Shown here: piece after piece, positions 8,101 to 15,374 of the stretch
Numbering within the stretch: position 1 is the first letter of the stretch
Layout of the letters: every line of letters begins with the position of its first letter
From: Oscillospiraceae bacterium
Lineage (GTDB): Bacteria > Bacillota > Clostridia > Oscillospirales > Oscillospiraceae
Assembly: GCA_017516925.1 (NCBI GenBank)
Contig: JAFXAQ010000019.1
Location: 1 to 33,423, forward strand
DNA length: 33,423 nt
Direction of reading: 5' to 3'
Notes under the pieces: generated by a model
The model's input: only the letters and a program-made list of their open reading frames with translations
The model's database searches: none
Told to the model about the DNA's origin: nothing
Program-made: the position numbers and the translations under genes

Positions 8101-8320
8101 GGGTAGCGAGGAAATTCCCGAAGCCCTGCGTCAGGGGCATATTGCCTATGTAATCAACACCAGAGACCCCGGTGCGGACAGCCCCAACAATGACGGTCAC
8201 CAAATCCGCTTGCTGGCAACGGAGTGCAACGTAACTATCTTTACTGCGCTGGATACGGTTCGTGTGCTTTTGGACGTTCTGGAAGAAACCACCCTGACCA
8301 TTTCCACCATTGATGCCTAA
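5147..8320 (+). CDS. carB: Carbamoyl-phosphate synthase large subunit
   Basis: A full-length 1057-residue CarB. It has the duplicated ATP-grasp structure: an N-terminal carboxyphosphate half (VLIIGSGPIVIGQAAEFDY, EVNPRVSRSSALASKA), an oligomerisation region, and a second carbamoyl-phosphate half (VVLGAGPIRIGQGVEFDY, EVNPRSSRTVPFLSKA). A C-terminal MGS-like allosteric domain follows (about residues 935-1057). The enzyme makes carbamoyl phosphate from bicarbonate, two ATP and ammonia that is normally channelled from the glutaminase CarA. No carA is adjacent or anywhere in the window, so CarA must be encoded elsewhere or the enzyme uses free ammonia. AGGAGG lies upstream of the ATG; pyrK follows after 9 bases. 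Confidence 0.97.
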   Translation: MAKRNDIKKVLIIGSGPIVIGQAAEFDYAGTQACLALKEEGYEVVLCNSNPATIMTDTTIADKVYMEPLTLEYIAKILRYERPDAIIPGLGGQTGLNLAMQLEKKGVLKECGVELLGTSSASIERAEDRDLFKQMCEDIGEPVIPSEITYSIEEAKKAALRIGYPVVLRPAFTLGGTGGGFAYNEEELVEVGLNAFKLSPVHQVLVEKSVKGYKEIEFEVMRDSNDHAITICGMENIDPVGVHTGDSIVVAPIMTLSDHDQKMLNDSAIKIIRELKIEGGCNVQFALNPHSSEYYLIEVNPRVSRSSALASKASGYPIARVTAKIAVGMALEDISIANTNAAFEPQLDYVIAKLPRFPFDKFTAASNLLGTQMKATGEVMGIGSNLEEALLKGIRSLEIGANHIYHSKFDDMPNDEILAYIQQFRDDNIFAIAELLARGVTVELIHQITQITPFFLEAIKKIVDMEETLKANPKDLAVLTEAKKMGFSDKYVARMWKCTELDVFHFRKEHNLFPVFKMVDTCHTGAYIPYFYSSYNGENASVLTDKKKIVVLGAGPIRIGQGVEFDYSTVHAVTTIKNSGYEAIIINNNPKTVSTDYTTADKLYFEPLTPEDVMNIIEFEKPEGVIASLGGQTAINLAQPLMDRGVKIIGTDCAAIDKAENRDAFEKLLSELNIPQPMGKAVTNIEDGLATAARIGYPVLVRPSFVLGGRAMQIVANESQLRHYLKTAVEIDEDKPVLVDKYIQGKEVEVDAICDGINVFVPGIMELVERTGVHSGDSMSVYPSFSISNKVKGIILQYAKKLGLGIGIVGLYNIQFIVDEDDNVFIIEVNPRSSRTVPFLSKATGYSLADIATEVILGKSLKEQGLFDIYPEEKDRWYVKAPVFSFNKLRGLDAYLSPEMKSTGEAIGYDDKLNRALFKALQASGMHLQNYGTVFATIADKDKEEALPLIRRFYNLGFNIQATVGTAQFLKSNGIRTHILGKISEGSEEIPEALRQGHIAYVINTRDPGADSPNNDGHQIRLLATECNVTIFTALDTVRVLLDVLEETTLTISTIDA

Positions 8321-8329
8321 GAGGGAATT

Positions 8330-9064
8330 ATGAAACAGGGATTATTTGAAATTATTGAAAATAAACCGCTGACTAAAAATGTTTTTCAGATGACCCTTCG
8401 CGGTGATGTTTCTCACATCACCGCCCCGGGGCAGTTTGTAAATATTTTGCTGGACGGCCTGTATCTGCGACGCCCGATTTCTGTATGTGATTTGGGGGAG
8501 AGTACGCTTACCATTGTGTATAAAGTGGTAGGCAAGGGTACCAGGCAGATGTCTATGCTGCAATCCGGCACGCTGGATGTGCTTACCGGTTTGGGCAACG
8601 GTTATGACCTTGCTCTTTCCGGGGATAAGCCTGTGCTGCTGGGTGGCGGTGTGGGTGTTCCCCCTATGTTCCTGCTGGCGAAAAGGCTGATTACCCAGGG
8701 AAAGCAGGTTCGTGTGATATTAGGTTTTAACACCGCAGACGAGGTATTCTACGAAGCAGAGTTTAAAAAGCTTGGCGCTGATGTCGTTGTGACTACGGTA
8801 GACGGCTCCTACGGAATGAAAGGCTTTGTCACGGATGCTTTGGCAGAAATGGAGTATTCTTATTTCTACACCTGCGGTCCGGAGCCTATGCTGAAGGCAG
8901 TGTATAAGGCTTCCAAAACCTCCGGTCAAATGAGCTTTGAAAAACGTATGGGCTGCGGTTTTGGCGCCTGTATGGGTTGCTCCTGTAAGACCATTACCGG
9001 CTATAAGCGGATCTGTAAGGAAGGTCCGGTTATGCAGAAGGAGGAGATTTTATGGGAAAATTAA
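8330..9064 (+). CDS. pyrK: Dihydroorotate dehydrogenase B, electron-transfer subunit
   Basis: A 244-residue iron-sulfur flavoprotein of the ferredoxin-reductase family. It passes electrons from PyrD to NAD in class 1B dihydroorotate dehydrogenase. FAD-binding motif LRRPISVCDL near residue 46, the NAD-domain glycines LLGGGVGVPPMFLLAK, and the C-terminal [2Fe-2S] cysteines MGCGFGACMGCSCK plus a fourth cysteine in KRICKEG are all present. It ends inside the start of pyrD, a 13-base overlap that suggests translational coupling of the two subunits. Confidence 0.95.
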   Translation: MKQGLFEIIENKPLTKNVFQMTLRGDVSHITAPGQFVNILLDGLYLRRPISVCDLGESTLTIVYKVVGKGTRQMSMLQSGTLDVLTGLGNGYDLALSGDKPVLLGGGVGVPPMFLLAKRLITQGKQVRVILGFNTADEVFYEAEFKKLGADVVVTTVDGSYGMKGFVTDALAEMEYSYFYTCGPEPMLKAVYKASKTSGQMSFEKRMGCGFGACMGCSCKTITGYKRICKEGPVMQKEEILWEN

Positions 9065-9963
9065 GTGTTAATCTCTGCGGAATTACACTGGATAACCCCG
9101 TGATTCCCGCCTCCGGTACCTTTGGTTACGGCTATGAGTTTGCAGAGCTGTATGATATCAACTGTTTAGGTACATTTTCCTTTAAGGGAACCACAAAAGA
9201 CCCTCGCTTTGGCAACCCCACGCCCCGCATTGCTGAGTGTACTGCCGGTATGATCAATGCTGTCGGTTTGCAAAATCCCGGTGTGGAGCAGGTGATAGCC
9301 CGGGAGCTGCCACTTTTGAAAAAGTGCTTCCACAAGCCGGTTATGGCAAACGTCAGCGGCTTTTCTGTGGAGGATTATGCCTATACCTGCGAAAAGCTGG
9401 ATAAGGAAGAACAGGTTGGTTGGCTGGAGGTGAATGTCAGTTGCCCCAATGTCCATGGCGGTGGCATGAGCTTTGGTACTGACCCCAAGGCAGCGGCTGA
9501 GGTAACAGCTGCTGTGAAAAAGGTAACAACCAAGCCTGTGATTGTGAAGCTAAGTCCCAATGTAACAGACATTGTTTCGATCGCAAAGGCTTGTGAAGAT
9601 GCAGGCGCTGACGGAATCAGCCTGATTAACACAATGCTTGGTATGCGGATTGACCTGCGGAGCAAAAAGCCTGTGATTGCCAACAAAATGGGAGGCTTTT
9701 CCGGTTCTGCCATTTTCCCGGTTGCTGTGCGGATGGTTTATCAGGTGGCAAATGCCGTAAGTATCCCGGTAGTGGGTATGGGCGGCGTTAGCAGCGCGGA
9801 GGATGTTGTTGAAATGATGCTGGCCGGTGCAACCGCAGTGGAAGTGGGCGCAGCCAATCTGGTGAATCCCTTTGCCTGCCGGGATATTATTGAAGACATT
9901 CCCCGTGTTATGGAGGAATATAACATCAGTTCTCTTTCTGAAATTATAGGAGGTGCAAAATAA
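9052..9963 (+). CDS. pyrD: Dihydroorotate dehydrogenase B, catalytic subunit
   Basis: A 303-residue FMN TIM-barrel enzyme oxidising dihydroorotate to orotate, class 1B, working with PyrK. Typical motifs: NPVIPASGTFGYG, NAVGLQNPGVE, the active-site loop VNVSCPNVHGGGMSFGTD with the catalytic-base cysteine of class 1, KPVIVKLSPNVTDI, GADGISLINTMLGMRID, MGGFSGSAIFPVAVRMV and the FMN-phosphate-binding VVGMGGVSSAEDVVEMMLAG. The GGAGGAG site lies inside pyrK. Its stop TAA shares one base with the ATG of pyrF. Confidence 0.97.
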   Translation: MGKLSVNLCGITLDNPVIPASGTFGYGYEFAELYDINCLGTFSFKGTTKDPRFGNPTPRIAECTAGMINAVGLQNPGVEQVIARELPLLKKCFHKPVMANVSGFSVEDYAYTCEKLDKEEQVGWLEVNVSCPNVHGGGMSFGTDPKAAAEVTAAVKKVTTKPVIVKLSPNVTDIVSIAKACEDAGADGISLINTMLGMRIDLRSKKPVIANKMGGFSGSAIFPVAVRMVYQVANAVSIPVVGMGGVSSAEDVVEMMLAGATAVEVGAANLVNPFACRDIIEDIPRVMEEYNISSLSEIIGGAK

Positions 9964-10661
9964 TGGGTAAAGATGTAATTGTGGCTTGTGACTTTGCCAG
10001 TGCAGAGCAGACCTTTGCTTTTCTGGATAAATTCACCGGCAGAAAGCCTTTTGTGAAAATCGGTATGGAGCTTTACTATGCCGAGGGTCCGGAGATTGTG
10101 CGTCAAATCAAGGCCAGAGGTCATAAGATTTTCCTGGATTTGAAGCTGCACGACATTCCCAATACTGTCAAAAAGGCTATGGCAGTGCTGAAGAATTTGG
10201 ATGTAGATATTACCAACTTGCATGCTGCCGGTGCCACCGCAATGATGCAGGGCGCATTGGAGGGCTTGACCCGCGAGGATGGCACACGTCCTCTGTTGAT
10301 TGCTGTAACCCAGCTGACCTCCACCGATCAGGAAAGTATGGAACGGGACATTCTCATTAAGGAGCCCATTGACAAGGTGGTTATGCATTATGCAATGACC
10401 GCCAAAAACGCAGGGCTTGACGGTATTGTCTGTTCTCCGCTGGAGGCCGGTAAGGTTCATGATACCTGCGGTAAGGATTTCCTGACCATTACCCCCGGTG
10501 TGCGTTTTGCCGATGGGGAAGTGGGGGATCAGAAACGTGTTATGACCCCTGCACAGGCAAAGGAAATCGGTTCCGACTACATTGTTGTGGGTCGTCCTAT
10601 TACTGCAGCCGCTGACCCCGTTGCAGCTTATGAGCGTTGTGTTGCAGAATTTTGCGATTAA
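9963..10661 (+). CDS. pyrF: Orotidine 5'-phosphate decarboxylase
   Basis: A 232-residue decarboxylase that forms UMP from OMP, the last pathway step. It has the catalytic K-D-x-x-K-D type motif in FLDLKLHDIPNTVKKAM, the N-terminal VIVACDFASAEQTFAFLDKF with the substrate-binding aspartate, a LLIAVTQLTS strand, and the phosphate-binding C-terminus ITPGVRF followed by YIVVGRPITAAADP. This is the group I bacterial form. It overlaps pyrD by one base (TAATG) and precedes pyrE by 11 bases, so it is part of the tightly coupled operon. Confidence 0.97.
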   Translation: MGKDVIVACDFASAEQTFAFLDKFTGRKPFVKIGMELYYAEGPEIVRQIKARGHKIFLDLKLHDIPNTVKKAMAVLKNLDVDITNLHAAGATAMMQGALEGLTREDGTRPLLIAVTQLTSTDQESMERDILIKEPIDKVVMHYAMTAKNAGLDGIVCSPLEAGKVHDTCGKDFLTITPGVRFADGEVGDQKRVMTPAQAKEIGSDYIVVGRPITAAADPVAAYERCVAEFCD

Positions 10662-10672
10662 GGAGAAAAGAA

Positions 10673-11326
10673 ATGGAAGCTTATAAAAGAGAATTTATTC
10701 AGTTCCTTGAGAGTGCTGGTGTTTTGAAGTTTGGCGACTTTACTGCCAAATCCGGCAGAAAGATTCCCTACTTTGTTAATGCCGGTATGATCAAGACCGG
10801 TGACCAGATTACCAAAATGGGCGAATTTTACGCTAAGGCATATCTGGAAAAGCTGGGCAATAAGAAGGCGGTTCTGTACGGACCTGCCTACAAGGGCATT
10901 TCTTTGTCCATTTCTGCCGCCGTTGCCCTGAGTAAGGGTGGCTTGGATTTGCCTTTCTTTTTTAACCGTAAAGAGGTCAAGGACCACGGCGAAGGCGGTA
11001 CCTTTGTGGGCTATGTACCTCAGTCCGGTGAGGAGATTGTCATCATTGAGGATGTGATTACTGCCGGTACTGCTATCCGGGAAAGCATGGAGATTTTAAG
11101 TCACCTGGAGGGCACCAAGGTTGTGGCAACCTTCATTATGGTGGACCGCAAGGAAAAAGGACAGTCTGATAAGGGCGCAATGCAGGAAATCGAGGAGCTG
11201 TTCGGCTTCCCGGTATATTCTGTTGTGGATGTTTATGACATCATTGAATATCTGGAGGAGGACCCTGCCAACGCAGAGAATGTTCAGAGAATCCGCAACT
11301 ATCTTGCGGTGAACGGAGCAAAGTAA
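10673..11326 (+). CDS. pyrE: Orotate phosphoribosyltransferase
   Basis: A 217-residue type I phosphoribosyltransferase converting orotate and PRPP to OMP. The PRPP-binding motif [15 protein letters not shown], the catalytic loop region [15 protein letters not shown] and the [11 protein letters not shown] strand are all present. The start ATG at 10673 follows AAGGAGA at 10660-10666 and gives [18 protein letters not shown]; the longer open frame upstream overlaps pyrF without a binding site. It is one of the shorter Clostridial PyrE proteins with an extended C-terminal helix. The last base overlaps the first base of pyrB (TAATG). Confidence 0.96.
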   Translation: MEAYKREFIQFLESAGVLKFGDFTAKSGRKIPYFVNAGMIKTGDQITKMGEFYAKAYLEKLGNKKAVLYGPAYKGISLSISAAVALSKGGLDLPFFFNRKEVKDHGEGGTFVGYVPQSGEEIVIIEDVITAGTAIRESMEILSHLEGTKVVATFIMVDRKEKGQSDKGAMQEIEELFGFPVYSVVDVYDIIEYLEEDPANAENVQRIRNYLAVNGAK

Positions 11327-12414
11327 TGAGAAGCTTAATTGATATTACGGATTTTTCCGTGGAAGAGGTCGACCAGCTTTTAAAGACTGCCTGTGATATC
11401 AGTGAAAACCCCGGGAAGTACAGCAATGCCTGCCGTGGCAAAAAGCTTGCAACCTTATTCTTTGAGCCCTCTACCCGCACCCGCCTGAGCTTTGAGGCGG
11501 CAATGTATGAACTGGGTGGCAATGTGTTGGGCTTTAGCGATGCCGGTACATCCTCCGCCTCCAAGGGCGAGAGTGTCGCCGACACTGCTAAAATGATTAG
11601 CTGCTATGCGGATATTATGGCAATGCGTCACCCCAAGGAGGGCGCCCCTTATGTGGCTGCCCGCAGTGCGTCCATTCCGGTGATTAACGCCGGTGACGGC
11701 GGTCACTGCCATCCCACCCAAACCTTGGCAGACCTTTTGACCATTTATCGGGAATTGGGTAGGCTGGAAAACCTGACTGTGGGCTTTTGCGGAGACCTGA
11801 AGTATGGCAGAACGGTCCATTCTTTGATTTCGGCCCTTGCACGCTATCATAACATTAAGATTGTGCTGATTTCTCCGGAGGAGCTGGCGCTTCCCAAGTA
11901 TGTCAGGTATGAGGTGCTGGATAAATACAATATGTCCTATGAGGAAACCACATCCCTTGAAAACGCATTGCCTCAGCTGGATGTGCTGTATATGACTCGT
12001 ATCCAGCGGGAGCGTTTTGACAGCTTTGATGAGTATGAACGGTTGAAGGACAGCTATGTTCTGACTGCAGAAAAGATGACCTTGGCGAAAGAGCATATGC
12101 GAGTGCTGCATCCTCTGCCCAGAGTGAATGAAATTTCTGTTAAGGTGGATGAAGATTCACGTGCCGCATATTTCCGTCAGGCACTGAACGGCAAGCTAAT
12201 GCGTATGGCTTTGATTCTGAAGCTGTTAAAGGAAGCGGAAGAGGGCAAGCAGATGGAAGAACCTAAGGATGTTGTAGTGGACGCGCTTCACTGCGACAAC
12301 CCCCGCTGCATTACGTCTACAGAACAGGAAATTGTGCATACCTTCAAGTGCGTGAACCGTGAAAACGGCATTTATCGCTGCATTTACTGCGAGGCAAAGA
12401 AGAAGAAAAACTAA
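11326..12414 (+). CDS. pyrB: Aspartate carbamoyltransferase fused to a PyrI-type zinc domain
   Basis: A 362-residue protein. Residues 1 to about 302 are a complete ATCase catalytic chain: [16 protein letters not shown] (carbamoyl phosphate site), [39 protein letters not shown] and [10 protein letters not shown]. Residues from about 318 match the C-terminal zinc domain of the regulatory chain PyrI, with four spaced cysteines C323-x4-C328 and C352-x2-C355 ([12 protein letters not shown] and YRCIYCEAK). The N-terminal nucleotide-binding domain of PyrI is absent. In E. coli the PyrI zinc domain contacts catalytic chains and the allosteric domain binds CTP/ATP. This fusion should therefore keep the structural contact but lack nucleotide control (inference). 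It is the last gene of the operon. Confidence 0.95.
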   Translation: MRSLIDITDFSVEEVDQLLKTACDISENPGKYSNACRGKKLATLFFEPSTRTRLSFEAAMYELGGNVLGFSDAGTSSASKGESVADTAKMISCYADIMAMRHPKEGAPYVAARSASIPVINAGDGGHCHPTQTLADLLTIYRELGRLENLTVGFCGDLKYGRTVHSLISALARYHNIKIVLISPEELALPKYVRYEVLDKYNMSYEETTSLENALPQLDVLYMTRIQRERFDSFDEYERLKDSYVLTAEKMTLAKEHMRVLHPLPRVNEISVKVDEDSRAAYFRQALNGKLMRMALILKLLKEAEEGKQMEEPKDVVVDALHCDNPRCITSTEQEIVHTFKCVNRENGIYRCIYCEAKKKKN

Positions 12415-12420
12415 TATAAC

Positions 12421-12480
12421 AATCCCCATAGTGGAAACCACCAAAATTTTCACAAAAAAGGTGGCGAAACTATGGGGATT
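12421..12480. repeat. 60-bp interrupted palindrome after pyrB
   Basis: The outer arms are perfect 12-base inverted repeats: AATCCCCATAGT (12421-12432) and ACTATGGGGATT (12469-12480). Inside them CCACC (12438-12442) pairs with GGTGG (12460-12464). An alternative small hairpin GTGG-AAA-CCAC exists at 12431-12441. It starts 6 bases after the pyrB stop. No T-run follows on either strand, so it is not a classical terminator. It could stop RNA decay, end the pyr transcript in a factor-dependent way, or be a small repeated palindromic element. Confidence 0.6.
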
Positions 12481-12522
12481 GGTGTATAAAAAAACAAAAA
12501 TTAAAAAGAAAACGGTTGTTTC

Positions 12523-12551
12523 TTGACAGTGCTTTTTCTCCATGTTAAAAT
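12523..12551 (+). promoter_or_regulatory. Sigma-A promoter of the purine operon
   Basis: A perfect TTGACA at 12523-12528 and TAAAAT at 12546-12551 with 17-base spacing. The region 12487-12515 upstream is nearly all A with a few other bases and may act as an UP element. Transcription would begin near 12558, leaving a leader of about 140 nt that holds the ZTP riboswitch. Confidence 0.85.
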
Positions 12552-12575
12552 AAACGGGTAGTTAAATACTGCTTT

Positions 12576-12646
12576 CTGCGACTGACGGATTGATGTGGAG
12601 CACCACAGAGGAACAGGAAGTTTTATTTGCCGGCCGTCTGGGTGCA
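12576..12646 (+). promoter_or_regulatory. ZTP (pfl) riboswitch aptamer
   Basis: The leader contains the conserved halves of the pfl/ZTP motif. The 5' part is GCGACTGACGG (12578-12588). The hairpin TGTGG-AGCA-CCACA lies at 12594-12607. The 3' part is TTTGCCGGCCGTCTGGGTGCA (ending 12646), whose CCGTC (12634-12638) pairs with GACGG (12584-12588). The CCGYCTGGGY core and the ACTGRCGG 5' strand are the diagnostic conserved blocks. ZTP/ZMP (AICAR) accumulates when 10-formyl-tetrahydrofolate is short; ligand binding turns purine and folate genes on. Here it heads purE and the genes that make and consume AICAR. Confidence 0.88.
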
Positions 12647-12683
12647 TTTAGCGTATAGGCTAAGTGTACCCATTTATATTTTT
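12640..12683 (+). terminator. Riboswitch-controlled intrinsic terminator upstream of purE
   Basis: A 13-base-pair stem is formed by GGGTGCATTTAGC (12640-12652) and GCTAAGTGTACCC (12659-12671), with two G-U pairs and a 6-base loop. A T-rich tract ending TATTTTT at 12683 follows. The 5' arm reuses the GGGTGCA end of the ZTP aptamer, so aptamer folding and terminator folding exclude each other. Ligand-bound aptamer should allow read-through into purE. Confidence 0.88.
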
Positions 12684-12697
12684 CAGGAGGTTTTGCT

Positions 12698-13186
12698 ATG
12701 AAAAAAGTTGGTATTGTTATGGGAAGCGACAGCGATTTGCCCATTATTCAAAAGGCAACGGATATGCTTAAAAGCCTGGAAATCCCTTTCGAGGTGCACG
12801 TATATTCTGCCCACAGAACCCCCGTCGAAGCTAGGGATTTTGCGCTATCCGCAAGAGATAACGGCTTCGGCGTTTTAATTGCTGCAGCCGGTATGGCTGC
12901 CCATCTGGCCGGCGCCATTGCCGCCAACTCCACCTTGCCGGTAATCGGTATTCCCTGCAAGGGCCCCGTGCTTGACGGTATGGATGCGCTTTTGGCAACT
13001 GTACAGATGCCCACCGGTATTCCTGTGGCAACTGTGGCTATCAACGGCGGCGCCAATGCAGCGCTTTTGGCGGCCCAGATTTTGGCAGTGTCAGATGAAG
13101 CGCTTGCCAGAAAGCTGGATGAAAAGCGTATTAAGGATGCCAAGGCTGTTCTTGAAAAGGACACCGGCATTTTGGAAAGACTGTAA
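12698..13186 (+). CDS. purE: 5-(carboxyamino)imidazole ribonucleotide mutase / AIR carboxylase
   Basis: A 162-residue PurE of the small octameric type, acting at the carboxylation step that gives CAIR. Motifs: [17 protein letters not shown] (phosphate and substrate binding), [11 protein letters not shown] with the catalytic-region histidine, [15 protein letters not shown], and [24 protein letters not shown]. The ATG at 12698 follows AGGAGG at 12685-12690, directly after the U-tract of the riboswitch terminator. No purK is present in the operon. Whether it works as an N5-CAIR mutase with a remote PurK or carboxylates AIR directly with CO2 cannot be settled by eye. Confidence 0.95.
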   Translation: MKKVGIVMGSDSDLPIIQKATDMLKSLEIPFEVHVYSAHRTPVEARDFALSARDNGFGVLIAAAGMAAHLAGAIAANSTLPVIGIPCKGPVLDGMDALLATVQMPTGIPVATVAINGGANAALLAAQILAVSDEALARKLDEKRIKDAKAVLEKDTGILERL

Positions 13187-13227
13187 TAACTGGTCGAAAA
13201 GACCTGATGATAAAGGAGAATTGTATT

Positions 13228-13914
13228 ATGGAAAAGAAGCTTGTGTATACTGGTAAGACCAAGAACGTTTACGCTCTTGAAAATGGCAATTATTTGCTTA
13301 AGTTCAAGGACGACTGCACCGGCAAAGACGGTGTATTTGATCCCGGTGAAAACTCTGTGGGTTTGACCATTGAGGGCGTGGGTGATGTGAACCTGCGTAT
13401 GTCCATTTATTTCTTCGAAAAAATCAATGCTGCCGGCATTAAGACTCACTATGTCAGCGCTGATTTGGCTAATACCACAATGGAAGTTCTTCCCGGTAAG
13501 GTTTTTGGCAAGGGCCTGGAAGTTATCTGCCGTTACAAGGCTGTAGGCTCCTTCTACCGCCGCTATTCCGATTATTGCACAGAAGGTCAGGATTTGCCTG
13601 CCTATGTGGAAACCACCTTCAAAAACGACGAGAAGGGTGACCCCCTGGTAACTAAGGACGGTCTGGTAGATTTGGGCGTTATGACTGCCCAGCAGTATGA
13701 TGACCTGAAGGCTATGACCCAGGCTATCACCAAAATTGTTGCCGATGATTTGAAGGAAAAGGGTCTGGATATGTATGATATCAAGTTTGAGTTCGGTTAT
13801 GACGCAGATGGCAAGGTGATGCTTATTGACGAGATTGCTTCCGGTAATATGCGCGTATACAAGGATGGTCAATATATTGACCCCATGACCTTGAACAAGC
13901 TGTTCTTCGCATAA
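13228..13914 (+). CDS. purC: SAICAR synthetase
   Basis: A 228-residue ATP-dependent ligase joining CAIR and aspartate to give SAICAR. Features: [20 protein letters not shown] (the K-x-K-x-V-Y start of the family), [20 protein letters not shown], the central [16 protein letters not shown], and the metal/ATP site [16 protein letters not shown] near the end. AAAGGAGAA at 13213-13221 precedes the ATG at 13228; an open frame continues a little upstream without a better start. It follows purE by 41 bases and precedes purF by 21. The adenylosuccinate lyase (PurB) needed for the next step is not in the window. Confidence 0.95.
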   Translation: MEKKLVYTGKTKNVYALENGNYLLKFKDDCTGKDGVFDPGENSVGLTIEGVGDVNLRMSIYFFEKINAAGIKTHYVSADLANTTMEVLPGKVFGKGLEVICRYKAVGSFYRRYSDYCTEGQDLPAYVETTFKNDEKGDPLVTKDGLVDLGVMTAQQYDDLKAMTQAITKIVADDLKEKGLDMYDIKFEFGYDADGKVMLIDEIASGNMRVYKDGQYIDPMTLNKLFFA

Positions 13915-13935
13915 TTATCCAAAAGGAGTTTCGCA

Positions 13936-15357
13936 ATGGGAGGCTTTTTCGGAATCGCATCCAGGCAGGACTGCATGATGGATGTGTTCTTTGGCGTGGA
14001 TTATCATTCCCATCTGGGCACACGCCGCGGCGGTATGGCCGCCTATGATCCGCAGATTGGTCTGCAACGAAAGATTCATAACATCGAAAATGCGCCGTTT
14101 CGCACCAAGTTTGAGCATATTTTCGATGAAATGCAGGGAACTTCTGCCATTGGCTGTATCAGTGACAGCGACCCGCAGCCGATGCTGATTCGTTCCAAGC
14201 TGGGCACATTTGCCGTTGCCACAGTTGGTATTGTGAACAATGCCGAAGAGTTGATTGAAAAATACCTTACGCACGGTGGCCACTTTGACGCAATGACCGG
14301 CGGTAAGGTTAATGCAACGGAATTGATCGCGTCACTTATTTCTCTGAAAAACAATTTTACCGAGGGCATTCAGTTTGTTCAGCAGGAGATTGACGGTACG
14401 GCGAATATTCTTATTTTGGAAGAAAACGGTAATTTGATTGCCGCCCGCGACCGCTTGGGTAGAATCCCTGTTCAAATCGGAAAGAATGAAGACGGTTACT
14501 GTGCTTCTTTTGAACAGTTTGCTTACACAAAATTGGGATTTGAACACGTTTGCGAGTTAGGTCCCGGTGAAATCGTCGAGCTTTCCGCAAGCGGTATGCG
14601 TCAGCTATCTGCACCAGGAAAGGATATGCGGATGTGCGCATTCCTTTGGAGCTATTATGGCTATCCGACTTCCACCTATGAAGGCATCAATGTGGAGGCA
14701 ATGCGCTATCGTAACGGCGCGGCCATTGCCGAGCGTGATATGGCGCAGGGCAGAAGTATGGATATTGATTATGTGGGTGGAGTTCCGGATTCCGGTACGC
14801 CTCATGCAATCGGCTATGCCAACCGTACCGGCAGACCCTTTGCACGGGCATTTATCAAATACACCCCCACTTGGTCCAGAAGCTTTACTCCGGCTCGTCA
14901 GTCGGACAGAAACAAAATTGCCAAGATGAAGCAAATTCCGGTTCATGAGCTGATTGTGAACAAGAACCTGTTATTTGTGGATGATTCGATTGTTCGCGGC
15001 ACTCAGCTTCGCGAGACCGTTGAATTTCTCTATGAAAACGGAGCGAAATCTGTGCATATGCGCTCTGCTTGCCCGCCGATTATGTACGGCTGTAAGTTCT
15101 TGAATTTCTCCAGAGCTACCAGCGATATGGAGCTGATTACACGTCAGACGATTATGGAGCTGGAAGGGGAAGCGGGATTTGCACATTTGGAGGAATATGC
15201 CGACGGAAATACCGAACGCGGTAGGAAAATGCGGAAGGCAATTTGCGAAAAATTCAAGTTTGATTCTTTGGGCTTCCAAACAGTGGATGGTGTCGTAAAA
15301 GCCATTGGTTTGGAGCCGTGCAAATTGTGCACCTATTGCTGGAACGGTAAAGAATAA
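13936..15357 (+). CDS. purF: Amidophosphoribosyltransferase homologue lacking the catalytic cysteine
   Basis: A 473-residue PurF-family protein (PRPP + NH3 to phosphoribosylamine, first purine step). Normal PurF exposes an N-terminal cysteine (C-G-x-F-G) after processing; here the start reads [12 protein letters not shown], with glycine in its place. The start is fixed by AAGGAG at 13921-13926. Other glutaminase residues are changed too: the usual HRGQ segment is [12 protein letters not shown], and the HNGNL glutamine-binding loop is IVNNAEEL. The phosphoribosyltransferase half looks intact, with the PRPP motif [13 protein letters not shown] (about residues 345-357) and [13 protein letters not shown]. 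The cysteines that hold the 4Fe-4S cluster in the Bacillus type seem kept ([19 protein letters not shown]). It probably uses free ammonia or a separate glutaminase (inference). Confidence 0.9.
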   Translation: MGGFFGIASRQDCMMDVFFGVDYHSHLGTRRGGMAAYDPQIGLQRKIHNIENAPFRTKFEHIFDEMQGTSAIGCISDSDPQPMLIRSKLGTFAVATVGIVNNAEELIEKYLTHGGHFDAMTGGKVNATELIASLISLKNNFTEGIQFVQQEIDGTANILILEENGNLIAARDRLGRIPVQIGKNEDGYCASFEQFAYTKLGFEHVCELGPGEIVELSASGMRQLSAPGKDMRMCAFLWSYYGYPTSTYEGINVEAMRYRNGAAIAERDMAQGRSMDIDYVGGVPDSGTPHAIGYANRTGRPFARAFIKYTPTWSRSFTPARQSDRNKIAKMKQIPVHELIVNKNLLFVDDSIVRGTQLRETVEFLYENGAKSVHMRSACPPIMYGCKFLNFSRATSDMELITRQTIMELEGEAGFAHLEEYADGNTERGRKMRKAICEKFKFDSLGFQTVDGVVKAIGLEPCKLCTYCWNGKE

Positions 15358-15374
15358 TTTTAAGGAGAAACAAT

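Noticed and set aside
4430-8203. Very long open frames on the minus strand opposite pyrC and carB
   Set aside because: They lie antisense to well-conserved genes, have no ribosome binding site, and their composition (His, Asn, Gln, Leu-rich, low family resemblance) is that of a codon-usage shadow.
12421-12480. Intrinsic terminator of the pyr operon
   Set aside because: The stem is strong but is followed by an A-rich, not T-rich, sequence on the plus strand, and no T-run directly follows on the minus strand either. It is listed as a palindrome of unknown role.
12603-12610. A copy of the pyr operator half-site CCACAGAG in the purine leader
   Set aside because: It falls inside the ZTP aptamer hairpin, where the sequence is explained by RNA structure, and the second half-site is absent.
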